Positions 23,791-36,500 of a stretch of 64,000 nucleotides of DNA are shown here, piece after piece. Numbering within the stretch: the first letter of the stretch is position 1; each line of letters begins with the position of its first letter. Origin of the DNA: Eutreptiella sp. 'Long Island Sound 2002' (Eukaryota; Euglenozoa; Euglenophyceae; Eutreptiales; Eutreptiaceae); contig OZ038384.1 of assembly GCA_964036045.1 (NCBI GenBank), positions 51,374,843 through 51,438,842 on the forward strand, read 5' to 3'. The notes under the pieces were generated by a model that worked only from the letters and a program-made list of their open reading frames with translations, ran no database searches and was not told the origin of the DNA. The position numbers and the translations under genes were made by a program.

Positions 23791-25380
23791 CTGGATCCGG
23801 TCAAACATCGGATAGCCGGTAAAATAATCAGGTTGTGTGCATGGTATCCATGTATTCGTATGGCAACTGAATGATGTGAACTCGTGTGTATGTTTCACCG
23901 GATCCGGTGAAACCCCATAGTATAAGGTGTTGTAAGTCCTATCTCATCCGGTAGCATGTATGATATCCATGTATATATATGGTACTTTAATTGTTTTGTA
24001 TCAACTCAGCTGTATGTTTAGCCGGATCCGGCGAAAGTGTAAGGTCGTGTAACGTATTGTAAGCACCGTTGTTTGTATTGGAATGGGTTTAGAAACATGA
24101 TTTTCTCTTTCGGGTATGCATTGCACGTCCCATTAAATATACTGTACTCAAAATGTGACATACATTGTTTTACTCACATATTGTACTAGTATCAATACGG
24201 CAATCCTCTATTACATCAAGGGTAACAGGTACCAGAGCACAATACATGTAGGCGCGGAGACGACAACACTGAGGAAGGGCAGTAACAATGCACGCATGCA
24301 TGCCAATTATCGGTTTTGAGAAGGAAAGGCACATAAACAATAGCATTTTAGAAAAAGACGCACTTCAGGTTTGGTAAAAGCATTGTGTAGTACCGACGTT
24401 ACGACAATACAGTTGAAAATGTAAGAAAACTTGATTTAATTTGTGACATGACACTCTGCTACTCTGTATCATTCAAAACAACCCGCACATTCGAATGTTG
24501 TCCTGGTGAATATTGATTTAATGTTAGTATCCCAGCACATTGTTTTCACCGGATCCGGCAAAAAGGATCAGGGGATCAAGGTGTTGTATATTCCCGGATC
24601 ACGAGAATTCTGTATAAGAATGACCTAACAAGATTGCAAACTAGTGTATCACGCCTTTTGATTCAACCTTCAGTAATGCATTGTCGATACACGAGGACGT
24701 CCGTCCCCCAAACATGCGCCCTAAGCGAAGGTAAACCAACAAAGTCACGTTGGATGTGACCAATCCCTTGGTCGGTGAAGAGCTTCAGCCGGGGCTTCTT
24801 CCTGATCATGGGATTGATGCATCTCAAGTGACCTAACACGGCACTTGGGGAATTGTTGGATCCGGTAAAGGAAATTTGCATTGCATTACATTTCATTTCT
24901 TTTGCGTAATGTACGACAACCAATGGTTTGTGGAAACTAGTTGTACAATTAAGACCATCATACGACGCGCCCGGAACGGTGTATTTGAATTAATGTGTGG
25001 TCACCGGTCACTGCTGTACAATCCCCCATAACAGTGTTTTCTGACACCATTTTTGAAACATTTTGGTGACAAGCAAGGAGCTACGGTCATTGGTCATTTG
25101 CAATATGTCAAAGGAATCTTTTGTACATTCAACTTTGATGGAAAAGCTGATTCAAGATCAAGGAATATTTCAGTTACCAAACGCTCTTGTTCACCCGGTC
25201 CCCGAAATGCACGGACATATCATTGGGAAACAAGGAACAATCTGGACAGGTTTACCGGATCCGGCGGAAGACCATAGGCAGGTAGAATGTGTTTGTGATG
25301 GCATCAATCCATCAACAGGGACCAAAATGTTCAACACGCAAATCTGTTTTCCTCTTTTGTACAGCTTCTACCGGATCCGG
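23791..25380. repeat. cluster of palindromic CCGGATCCGG sites
   Basis: Five perfect copies (23898, 24022, 24549, 25255, 25371) and two one-mismatch or truncated copies (23791, 24855) lie in 1.6 kb of otherwise AT-richer sequence. The copy at 23893-23912 extends to a 20-bp perfect palindrome, TTTCACCGGATCCGGTGAAA. Others keep T-rich left and A-rich right shoulders. Flanks are otherwise unrelated, so this is not a tandem array. It may be a dispersed protein-binding site or a small mobile palindrome. Confidence 0.75.
24663..24923 (-). CDS. hypothetical minus-strand frame
   Basis: An 86-codon frame without a recognised motif; composition is protein-like towards its 3' end (KKPRLKLFTDQGIGHIQRDF). 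A palindromic GGATCCGG site lies inside it. It could equally be chance. Confidence 0.15.
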   Translation of the reverse strand: MVVVHYAKEMKCNAMQISFTGSNNSPSAVLGHLRCINPMIRKKPRLKLFTDQGIGHIQRDFVGLPSLRAHVWGTDVLVYRQCITEG

Positions 25381-25446
25381 CTACTGCGGGCCACTGATAC
25401 CCGGGTCAGGAATGACTTAGCTCTAATGGAAACGGGGAGTACATAG
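25105..25446 (+). CDS. hypothetical 113-aa protein
   Basis: ATG at 25105, stop TAG at 25444-25446. The first half (MSKESFVHSTLMEKLIQDQG, then an Ile/Gly/Pro-containing stretch) looks protein-like, and a GTAGAA donor-like site follows at about 25280. Two palindromic sites of the CCGGATCCGG cluster fall inside the frame, so coding and repeat signals overlap. No family is recognised. Confidence 0.3.
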   Translation: MSKESFVHSTLMEKLIQDQGIFQLPNALVHPVPEMHGHIIGKQGTIWTGLPDPAEDHRQVECVCDGINPSTGTKMFNTQICFPLLYSFYRIRLLRATDTRVRNDLALMETGST

Positions 25447-26120
25447 ATAGCCGTCGAAAATTGCACTGGAATGCGCAACTCTAGGCGTAACATTCGCTGG
25501 AAACGTGCAAAATTGGGAGTTGAGTGCAGCTGAATAGGATGTGGCATTTCTCGGGGATGGTCCCAGGACATAATTGTCAACGCCGAACCACTGCATGGTC
25601 GAAAAAAGAAGGTTAAATCGGTGGACCAGTTCAAACGGTCAACCCCGAGACAAGGCTCGGCATGAGGTTCAAAATGCCCAAGCCACACATCAGCCCCCTC
25701 CAAGATTTTTGCCTGAGGTCGTGTGTAGTGGGGCGTGCCTCCGGTGCCGCAAGCCGCAGAGTCCCCAGCTTTGCGCTCTGTTGAGGCCCCGTGACCCCCT
25801 AAAGCCCAAACGCAAAATTCGAAGATGAGGCAAAGTGGTGTGTGTCGACCCACCATGTAGTGCATTGAGGGCGGTGGACTGCACCTCTCTCAATGTACCT
25901 CATGACTCTGCATTGCCCCGTCACACATTCCCCCTGACGCCAGGAGGGGCATGGCCCTCCAACTCTCTGTGCTCGACGCTGTGCTCCCGCGGGCCTTCTC
26001 TCCGCCCTCCAACTCTCTGTGCTCGACGCTACCCCGGCAGGGGGGTCCTTAAGAGGGGGGGGGGGGTGTTCCTAGACGGCAATTTTCCAAAAAAAGACCG
26101 CGCGTAGCTCATATGTTCAA
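25447..26120. other. spacer with a short tandem duplication
   Basis: CCCTCCAACTCTCTGTGCTC plus GACGCT occurs twice (about 25956 and 26008). A run of 12 G at about 26058 follows. No gene is seen. Confidence 0.5.
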
Positions 26121-26125
26121 CTATG

Positions 26126-26305
26126 GTTGGTGGCAATTGGCCGTTGGCGGTTGGCGACCGGCGGTTGGTGGTGGTTCGCAGCGGTTGGTGGTTGGTGGTT
26201 GGTGGTTGGCGGTGGTTGGCGGTGGTTGGCGGTTGGCGGTTGGTCGCCGTTGGCGGTTGGAGGTTGGCGGTTGGTGGCAGTTGGTGGTTGGCGCCTGGTG
26301 GACCC
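26126..26305. repeat. TTGGCGG/TTGGTGG heptamer array
   Basis: About 25 tandem 6-8-bp units of TTGGCGG, TTGGTGG or TTGGAGG type, open in several frames because of its composition (GGW repeats on +, PPTTN on -). A simple repeat. Confidence 0.9.
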
Positions 26306-26439
26306 TTGGGGTGTTCCTTAAGGGCGCTCTGAACAAAAAAAACTAGTCGCCAAAGAGCCTCGCGATCCCCCGGAGCATGGGGCGCTAAGAGGGTGTGTTT
26401 AGGGTTTTCTGCACCCCCGTGGTCTTTTGCAACCCCGTG

Positions 26440-29400
26440 CTGTGTCTTGCTTTGCCCTGGCTTCTTTGCCTCTTGCGGTGATGCTTGTGGGCGCTGCTCA
26501 GTCTTTTGTTATGCTTCTCACGGGCGCTTCTCTGCCTCCTGCATTGCTGCTCGTGGGCGCTTCTGTGCCCGTTGTGCCGCTACTCGTGGGTGCTCCTTTG
26601 CTTCCTCTGTTGCTCCTCTCTGGCACTTCGGGGCCCGTGCGTTGCCACTCATGGGTGCGTCTCTGCTGCTCACGCGTGCTTCTCTGCCTCTTGTATTGCC
26701 TCCTGCTGCTGGTGGTGTTTCTCCCCCTCTTGCGTTGCTGCTAGTGGGCGCTTCTCTGCTTCCCATGCTACTGCTCCTGGGCGCTGCTTTGCCTCTCGGG
26801 TTGTTGCTCGTGTACACTTCTGTTGCCTCTCGTTACCTCCAGTGATGTTGCTCCTGGGCGCTGCTCCGCGTCTTGTGCCGCTGCTCATGGACGCTCATAT
26901 GCCACTTGTGCCGTTGCTCGTGGTCACCTCCTACCTCTCGCGTTGCTGCTCATGGGCATTCCTCTCCCTCTTGTGCAGCTGCGCGTGGGTGCTTCGGTGC
27001 CTCTGGTGTCGCTGCTCGTGGGCACTTCTCTACCTCTTGCGCGGTTGCCCGCAGGTGCTTCTCTGCCTCTCGAGTTGCTGGTCGCAAGCATTTTTCTGCT
27101 CCTTATGCCGATGCGTGGCCACTTCTCTGCCCATTGTGTTGTTGCTCCTGGGCGCTACTTTGCCTCTTGCGCAACTTGTGGGCGCCTCCGTGCCTCTTGT
27201 GCTGTTGTTTGTGGGTGCTTCCGTGTCTCGTGTGCCGCTGTTCGTGGGCGCGCCTCTGCCTCTTCTGCTACCGCTCGTGGGCACTTCTTTGCCTCTTACG
27301 CTTTTGCTCGTGATTGTTTCTCTCACGTGCTGCTGCTCGTGGGCGCTTTTCTGTGCCTCTTGTGTTGCTGCCCGTGGGCGCCTCTTTGCCTCTTGTGCCG
27401 CTAGATGTGGGCGCTCCCCCGCCTCTTTCGCCGTTGATGCTGCTCGTGGGTGATGCCTTACCTCTAACAGTGTAGCTCGTGGGCGCCCCCCCCGGCCGCT
27501 TGCGCTGCGGCTCTTGGGTGCTTGTTTGCCGTTTGTGCTGCTGCTCGTGGGCACTCCTCTACCTCTGGTGTTGCTGCTCGCGGGCCAAGAGGCAAAGAAG
27601 CGCCCAAGAGCGGCGGCACAAGGGGCAAAAGAGCACCCATGTGCGATAGCATAAGAGGCAGAGAAGCACCCACGTAACGGGCATAGAAGCACACACATGG
27701 GCACAAGGACAAAGAAGCGCCCACGAGCAACAACACAACGGGCAGGGAAGCACCCACATTTCAGCCACACCAGCACAAGAGGCAGAGAAGCACCCGAGAC
27801 CGGCAACTCAAGAGGCAGAGCAGCACCCACGGGCTATAGCGCGAGAGGCAAAGGAACGCCCACGGGTGGCAGCGCAGGGGGCAAAGGAGTGCCCACGAGC
27901 AGCAGCGCCAAAGGCACAAAAGCGCCCACAAGCGGCGGCACAAGAGGGAGAGAAGCGCCTAACAGCAACAATGCAAGAGACAGAGGAGCGTCCAAGAGCA
28001 GCGGCACCTCAGGCAAAGCGGCACCCACGAGCAGCAGCACAAAAGGCGGCAAAGAAGCGTCCACGAGCAACAACGCAAGAGGCAACAAAGCGCCCACAAG
28101 CAACAATGCGAGAGGCGGTGGAGCGCCCACGAGCGGCGGCACAAGAAGTAGAGAAGCGCCCATGAGCGGCTGCGCAACGGGCAGTGCAACACCCAAAGGC
28201 GGCAACATCAGAGGTAGAGAGGCACCCGCGAACAACAACATAAGAGGCAGAGAGGCGCCCACGAGCAGCGATGCATGACACACCAAACAGCCGGCGAGAG
28301 GCAACACACGAGGCAAAGGAGCAACCAACAGCACTGCCACAATGGGCTGAGCAGCACACACGGGCAACAAGTGAGGAGGTGGAGGAGTGTCCACAAGCAG
28401 CATTACAAGAGGCAAATAAATGACGACAAGCAGCAGCACAAGAGGCAGAGAAGCACCTACGAGCAGTAGTAGTAGAGGCACAAGAATGACCACGGGCAAC
28501 AACATAGGAGGTAGAGGAGCATCCATGAGAAGCAACACAAGAGGCGGAGAAACACCCACAATTAGCAACACACCAGGCAAAGAAGCACCCGCAAGCATCC
28601 GCATAAGGGGTAGAGAGGCGCCCATGAGCAACAACGCACGAGGCACCGCAACGCCGCGAGCGGCAACACCAAAGTCGTGGAGTGTCCACCAACAAAGGCA
28701 CAACATGCAGAGAAGCGCCTGCGAGCAACAACACCAACGGCATAGCAACGTGCACGAGCAGCAACACAAGGGGCGAGGAGCGTCCATGAGCAGCAGCAAG
28801 AGCAAAGAACGGCCCCTAAGCGGTAGCACAAGGGGTAGAGAAATGCGTGATGCTGCTCTTGGGCACTTCTCCGCCTGTACTACTGCTTGTGGACGCTCCT
28901 CCACCTCTTGTGCCGCTGCTCCTGGGCGATCTCCTGCCTCTTGCGCCATCGCTCACAGGTGCACGAGGCATCAAAGCCTTCACGAGCAGGAGGCAAACAA
29001 GAGCGCACGAGCAACACCATCACAAGCAGAGAAGCACGCACATCGGCACAAGGACAGACCGGCGCCTGCCCATGGGCGGCAACGCAAGGCGCAAAGGACC
29101 ACAAGCAACAACACCAGAGGCAGAGAATCACCCGCGTGCAGCAGCCCAAGAGGCAAAGAAACGCGCGAGAGCAGCGGCACAAGGGGTAGAGCAGCGCCCA
29201 CGCGCAGCAACACACGAGGCAACAAAGCGTGCACGAGCAAGAGGCAGAGAATCACCCACGAGCACATATAGGGTAGAGAAGCACACACATCGGCACAATG
29301 ACGGAGAAGCGCCCATGAGCAACGCAACAACGGCCAAGGAAGTGCCCACACATCAGCACAAGAGGCACATGAGTGCCCACGAACATCGGTGCAAGAGGCA

Positions 29401-29935
29401 AAAAAGTGCCCACACGCTGCAGCACAACAGGCACAGAAGCACCCACGACCAGCGGCGCAAGAGGCAGAGGAGTATCCACAAGCAGTAGCACCACATGCGG
29501 AGAGGCGCCAACGAGCAGCAACACAAGAGGCAAAGAAGCACCCAACCGCAGCGGCACAGGGGCAGAGGGGCACCCACGAGCGAAGGCACAAGAGGTAGAG
29601 AAGCACCCACAAGCACTCCTCCGCCTCTTGCGCCCCCACTCATGGGCGCTTCCGTGCCTCGTGTGCTGCTGCACGTGGGCACTTCTTCGCCTCTTGCACT
29701 GATGTTTGTGGGCGATCCTCTGCCCCTTTTGTTGATGCTCTACTGCTTTGCCTCTTGAGTTGCAGGTGTGGGCGCTCGTCTTTCTCTTGTGCTGATGTGT
29801 GGGCGCTTCCCTGCGTGTTGTGCTGTTGCTCGTGTGCACTTCTCTATCCTTGTGCCGATACTTGTGAACGCCTCGCTGCCTCGTGTGTTGCTCCTCTTGA
29901 GCGCCCCTCTGCTTCTTGTGCCGCGGCTCATGGGC
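26440..29935. repeat. 30-bp array with orientation switches
   Basis: The unit is about 27-30 bp with core GCTGCTCGTGGGCGCTTCTC and a TGCCTCTTG tail. Orientation is forward at 26.44-27.59 kb, reverse at 27.59-28.85, forward at 28.85-28.96, reverse at 28.96-29.61 and forward at 29.62-29.94. The first two blocks, each over 1.1 kb, form a giant imperfect inverted repeat. All six frames are long and open (LLCLLCCCSWALL and RPRAAAQEAEK types), which reflects the unit and not genes. Confidence 0.9.
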
Positions 29936-30590
29936 AAGCTCTAAACAAAGAGTGGCAGAAGACGAGTTGACCAGTGGCCGGCCTGTTGTTTATTTTGGTA
30001 TAAATTTTTGTCTCTGCCCTAGTTTTGTTTGCAAAATTGTTGGCAAAAATAGACACTTTTCTTGATTCTTGTCCAACTTATTTGTATCCTTCCATGGCAA
30101 ATGGCTAATTCATGGAAAACAATTTCTTGCATGCCATGATTGCTATCTATCTGTGTAGATTTTCTACGGATATGTGTGTGGTGTTTATTTCCACTTCTTT
30201 CTTGGCATCACTATTCCATTTGGGGAGTTTGATGTTTGATGTTGCTGGTTGCCATTTATTTTTGGGACATTTTCCAAAGAGCCTTGCATATTTTTTTCGA
30301 GGTCATTGTTCATGATCATATGATGTTTGGGCGTTCATGTTTATTTGTGGGACATTTTCCACGGAGCCTTGTGTATTTTTTTTGTGCCAATGTGCACCGC
30401 TCCCGTTGCATCCTTCGTTGTTAAAACTGCCCAACTAAGCCAATACTATAGCCACACCCCAACCCATGAATTTCAAGCACAACAATGCAGTGGACTCTTC
30501 GAGTAATGAATCGTGCGGATTGTGTGTGTGCACACTTGCCCATTTACAAAGTGCTCATGTCCCAAAGGTGCCCAGCAAAAGCAATACAAC
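29936..30590. other. AT-richer spacer downstream of gene A
   Basis: Contains two copies, about 85 bp apart, of a block with GGGACATTTTCCA, GAGCCTTG and T-rich ends (about 30264 and 30349). No gene is seen. It should contain the 3'UTR and polyadenylation region of gene A. Confidence 0.4.
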
Positions 30591-33500
30591 TCAGAAATCG
30601 GGTGGCCACTTGGAGCCTTCGCACTCCCAGGTGCGTGGGCTGTCATCGGCCCGTCCAAGGAGCCACATCATGTCCTCCTTCTCCTCTTCGTCCCCCTCTT
30701 TCTCGGTGTCGTCCTCGTCTAGCCCCGCCAACTCTAGCAGACTTGGGGCACCAAATGGAGGGGCGACTCGAGGTAAACTACGGACAAAAAAAGGAACCAC
30801 ATTTTGGAGAGAGTTGCCGTTACTCTTTCTTTATTGATCATGCATCATGGACCAGACATGTGGCCACCCGACTGCCGCAAGGCAAGGGACACACAATGCG
30901 TGCCAGACCGCTGATGTTGCTGGAGGGTCCACAACCTGAAATTGGATGTTCCTTGCACAAACGGAACTAAGTGAGCAAAATGTGGATATGCAGCACACCG
31001 CATGAGCACGCACACATCATCGTACTGCAGCCACGGGCGAGTAACATGCTACTCTGGCTTGAACTTGCACACTTTGGGCGCACACTCAGGTGTTGGTTTC
31101 CTCTCCACAATGGGTACAAATACCATTTGTGGTGCAGCCCGGATGCACGTGGAAGTGACACCCGTGACATTCAACAGTATGGGATGACATCTTGTTTCCA
31201 CGTGCACGACAAGTACACGATAAACAATGAACCGTTGATCCCACAATCCGGATGCAAGCCTCATCAACCACTTTGTGACACCTGTTGCAGGTGTGCTTGG
31301 TGCCACGGATGTTGAGACCGCAGCAGGCACACCGCATGGTAGCCAAAAAAAATGGAGGGGTCAGGTGCAGGCTCCCGACTGCTATGGCGATGGGGATGGT
31401 GATGGTGCAGTCACCGCGGGTGTGACCAACGACGGCTTCTCCATGGTGAATGCCCACCATCATTTCTTGCCATTTTGGGTATGTGTCAGAGTTGTTTTTT
31501 CCCTGTCCATTCCATCCACCATCGGTGACCACCATAGTTCTTTGTGTCTTTCTTAGCACCGTCGGTTTTTAGCATCCACCGTTGTCCATAGATGTTTCTT
31601 GGTGTTCTGCGCATTGTGCAATTTCTTTCTTTCTTCTAATCCTCGGTAGCTTTCACACACTTTTCCCTATCCCAATCCTTGGGATGGGTGGTGATGTATG
31701 GATGCGCCCACTCGGCCCAATTGCACCCGAAGGTGCCAATTGGATGCACTTCCCGAGTGTCGTTGCCGCTCTCGCCGGCGGCTAGGTCCTTGACGAAGCT
31801 ATATCACACCTAAGTAACCTAGCCCTCCAAGTCCAACGCCACGTGTGGTCGTGCCACTGGTCAAATCAAAAATATTACGTGTATGTACGTTTATTTTCCG
31901 AAAATGCCAGATTTTGGGTACTTGCCGTTGTACATCGATGTATGTTGATCTCTATTTGTGATTTTTATGTTTCTGCATTGCTTGGTGACGGTTTTGGGCT
32001 GCGTTATTGTGCATTTTGTTTGCCGTTTAATCAAACCTTGCTCATGGGCGTTCTTGTGCCGCTTCCGCTTCCACTCCTAGGCGCTTCTCCGCCACCTTTG
32101 CTATTGCTCGTGGGTGCTCCTCCGCCTCTGGCACCACTGCTCAGGGGCGCTCCCTTGCCTTTGGTGTTACTGCTCGTGGGTGCTTCTCTGCCTCTTGCGC
32201 TGCTGCTCTTGGGCGCTTTAGTGCCTCTCGTGCTTCTGCCTGTGGACGCCGCTCTGCCTATTCCACCACTTTTGGGGGCGCTCCTCTGCCACTTGTGCTG
32301 CGGCCCGTGAACGCTTTTGTGCCGCTTCCGCCACTGCTCCCGGGTGCTTCTCTGCCTCCTGCGATGTTGCTCGAGGGCGCTCCTACTCATGGGCGCCGCT
32401 CTGCCTCTTGTGCAATTGCTTATGGATGCTCCTCTGCTTCTAGCGTTGCTGCTCGTGGGCGCTGTTGTGCCTTTGATGGCACTGCTCGTGGGTGCTTCTC
32501 TACCTCTTCCTCTGCCTCTTCCTTTGTTTGCTGTTGCTTGCCGACGCTCCTGTGCGTCTTGTGCTGCCGCTTACCGCCGCTCTTACCGCTGTGCTCACCC
32601 ACGCTCCTGCCCTCACATCGCAGTGCCGGCTTGGAGCCTGAGCTCCAGGGTGTCCGTCATCATCTCAGAGTCTACCTTCATGTTGCGGTATCCGCCACCG
32701 ACCTTTGTCTCGCAGTGCGGGCCTCCTGCCTGTGCACCGGGGTCTGGGACTCAAACACTGCTCTGCCCCCGCGGGTGTCTATCGCTTGATCTGCTCTGCA
32801 CACACCGCCATGCAGGTGGACCCTCTGGCCCATAAGCTACCATCCTGAGGGTTATTCTACTGGTGCCAGATCACTGGCAGGCGAAAAGGGGGGGGTCTCC
32901 TTGTGGGGGGGAAGGGACATCCGAGATGAGGGTAGGGGTTTTGAGGTTGTGCCAAAACACCATCGCTGAACCACCAACTATCGTCGGGACAGACACAAAT
33001 GGTGACAGATGCATGAGCCATGGCAGGAACGAACGCATACTTTTCCTTCTCATCTGAGTTCGTGGTTGCAGCCTCAGCTGGTTGTTGTTTACTGGTAGTG
33101 GGGTTGGACGATCGGCGGGCGCCTCCGGCTCTGAATGCGGAAAGAAAGGCGTACTCAGACTCGAATGCGCACTCCCACACACACTGCCTCCAACTCCCAG
33201 TGCTCGTGATCATGATCACGTGGTCAGGCATGATGAAGCATGACCAGGAATCATCATTCAATCGCAGATTCCACGTCAAAATGACCTAATCCCAGCAATC
33301 TGCCAACAGACCACAAACTCAGCACAGGCGACGCCTCAGATTCATGTGTCCAGCTGAAATCGAAACTTCAGGGATTCTTACCGCAATGATCACGAAGGAT
33401 CAGGCGCTGATATGTGGGGCATTCTCTGTGCAGCCTCCACGTCGACCTCGGTGTACGCTGAAATCTACGCCGATATCCGTGTGGAGGTGAGGCCGACGTT

Positions 33501-36500
33501 GGTATTCAGTCTTTACGCAAATTTTTGCAAGGTAATTGAACCACTATGCACAGACAACAACTTTGACAATGTGATTGATGATGACTCACCACCACTGCAA
33601 ATATCACAGCAAAAACACTGATGGTGAGTCATCATCATCACATTGTCAGACCCCCGACTGCCAGCATTCATGACGTGTAACCTCCACCATCAGCTAGAAG
33701 GTCCCAAAATTGTGACAACTGGTGCTCACACACAATATGTCCGTTGGGCATTTTGGCGGGCCTGGCCAAAATGCGTCCCCACAGGAAAAGTGATACACCA
33801 ACTCACTCGCTCACGCAGTCGCTCGCCCGCTCGCACACTCACCCGCTCACTCATGCACCCACTCACCCCCTAATTACGTGGAAACCAGCCTGCCCGACTT
33901 GATGTCAGCGCCATTTTCACGGTGGTCCAGTCTTAAGGGCACTGTGGGGTAAAGCGGCAACTGACCTGGATTTGTCGTCCTGTTTGCTGGTGACCTCAGC
34001 ATTTGGACTCCCTTCGTGGCTCGCCGGGCCGCGTGCGGTGGGCAGGCGGGAAGTCCCGTTGAATCCCGTGCGAGTGTCGTTATGGCTGAACTTGCCTGCA
34101 CGGCTGGGATTGAAGATCGGGGGCTCTGACGAGTGGGAGTACACACGGTTGTTGTGAAAGTCAGTGTACGTATCTTCCTGAACGTTCACCGCCACTTTAG
34201 AATTGGCAAAAATGAAGTTCTCTGCAAAAGTGGCTTTCGCCCGTTCTTCAAGGGACACCCCATATTTACCATTTTCATGGATCTCGTTGCCCTGCAGCAA
34301 AAATGGTGAAGGCTTGTGGTGACGTGTCAGGGTGAGCGTTCAGTTACTGAGGCATGAACAAGCACACAGGAAAGGCAACCTGCTGCTGCCAAAGCTATTG
34401 AGACACGAAGCCAGATGTTTGAAGCCTAGTTTCAGTCAAGTTGCAAGAATCAGACAGGCAGACACGAACAAACAGGCACACAGACAGACATACAGACAGA
34501 CAGACAGACAGACAGACACACCGTGTGGACGGACCCTCCGGAAAACTTCAGCCACTACCTGCCTTGCATGGGGACAAGAATGGTTTGCTGTGCAGTCGGA
34601 TCTGCTATGCAGCAAACACCCTGCCACGACTGTCAACTTAAGTTTTGATCTTGAACTTACATACAGGGAAAAGTGGGAGCTGCAGTGATCAATCGCAGCA
34701 TATCTCTCGGGGACGCCGGGTTTCTGCCAGCACGGAGCGTTTTCAGGGGTCAGTGCCATTGTTGCCTCATTTGTGCCCGCTGAGTGTCCCAAAGGGGGGG
34801 GGTATGTGGGGTATATTCGGAAAGCCCTTGAAAATGGCGATTTAGAACACCTGGGTCTGCATGCTGTACTGACGACATGTTTGGGATTTTCGTCCGTTTT
34901 GGACGGTGCCTGTGTTGCTTGCTGCCTCCTTTTGTCAACAGGCAGCTACCATGTCCATGGTCCGGAAAAGAGCGCGCTCTGGGGGTGCAAACTGGGTGAA
35001 GGTGACCCAGGTGCCTGAGAGGCAGGTCAAAAAGCCTCGCACAACCGGTTCACAGCAACCTGTATGAAACCACAAGGAGCACCACATTTTGTCCACTGCT
35101 GAGGCCGCCACTTTTGCAGCCCAGTATTAGGATCTCAATACAGGGTGAGTGCCTGTGAAGGCACGCAGGCTGCAGGATTGGGGAAAATTGAAGAAATATG
35201 TTCACAGTCACAAGCAGGGGGATGTGTGCCCCAATGGGGTCCCCGCCCTTGTGGAAAGGGGCAACAATGACAACGACTCGGGTTCGGAATAAGCAGTGAT
35301 CCCTTGCGCATTGCTCCGTCCTGTGCATTGTCCCATTTACAACTCTGTGCTCAGAAATGTGACCACCTATCCCCCCCCCCAACCCATACATTTTTGAAAC
35401 GCCCTTTTCTCACAGATTTCAAAAAGCATACACATACCACCCTAGGGAACGAAATTTTCATGCATTGGCCCGAAACTTGAGAAACCCCCAAAAAATTGCG
35501 AATTTGCTCGGTGTTGGCAGGAACCGGATGTCCCCGAGAGATATCTATGCCCCCCGGCCCCCCGAATGCGGCGGAGAAACAACAGCACAGCGGCGACTAA
35601 TATGACAGCCACATGAGACCGGCACTGTAAGAGCATGGGATGGGGCAATGTTGGATATTCCGATTGTACTCCCTGCCAGGGGTCCAGGGACAAATGCAAA
35701 TCCGTAACAAATAGCGCAACACCACCCGATCTATCTCGGAACGTCACACCACAGAGTTAAAGGGATGAGTGCTGCTTTTTGAAAAATCTCAATGAAGAGA
35801 TGGTCCAGTGCCGGGCAGCAGTGCTCTGCCTGCACGTCCGAGCAAACAATCGCCACCATTGTGGTGAAACATCAAATGTTTTCTTGCCCAAGGACAATGA
35901 AACCCAAGAAAAAGGCTCTCACGGTAAGAAACTGGAACTGGTTGCCTGAACAGAGAGAACATCGCTCGTTTCAAAATTCAGAGCGATAAAGGGGCAAGGA
36001 GGGGGGCTTGCGTGAATGGAGAGGAGGTCTGACATCGGACGCGGATCGGTCCCATTGAGTGGTAACAGGATGAAGGTGCAAATTCAGGACGGCGAGATGG
36101 CAGTGAGGAAGCAGGGCTCTGATAGAGGGGGTTCGCACCTTGAACTCAGGCTGTCCGCTGGAGGACACCAGCACTCCTGAGTGCCTTGCTTGAAAGATAC
36201 TGTTCCGGAGGAACTGGCCTGCAGCAGAACAGGTGTTCTCAGGAATGGCACAGCGCGTGTGCACACACGAGGCACCAGCACAGCAGATGCAAAGACACAG
36301 CACCATCACAACAAAGCGACGAGGATGCACCACCACTGGCGGGCATATCCACCGAACAGGAGAGCGTGGAAGAGAAATTGGCATTGGAAATGTCGACTTG
36401 AAGGGGAAACGGGAAACTATAAACCAGAGTACTGGTGGCAGACGAGGAGGATGGCGCCGAGGAGGGGCATGACTCTTCCCCTCAGGCCATCTCTCAGCAG

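Noticed and set aside
26485-29700. Large hydrophobic or Ala/Arg-rich repeat proteins up to 370 codons
   Set aside because: All six frames are open because of the 30-bp unit, frames overlap on both strands and switch with array orientation. This is not coding evidence.
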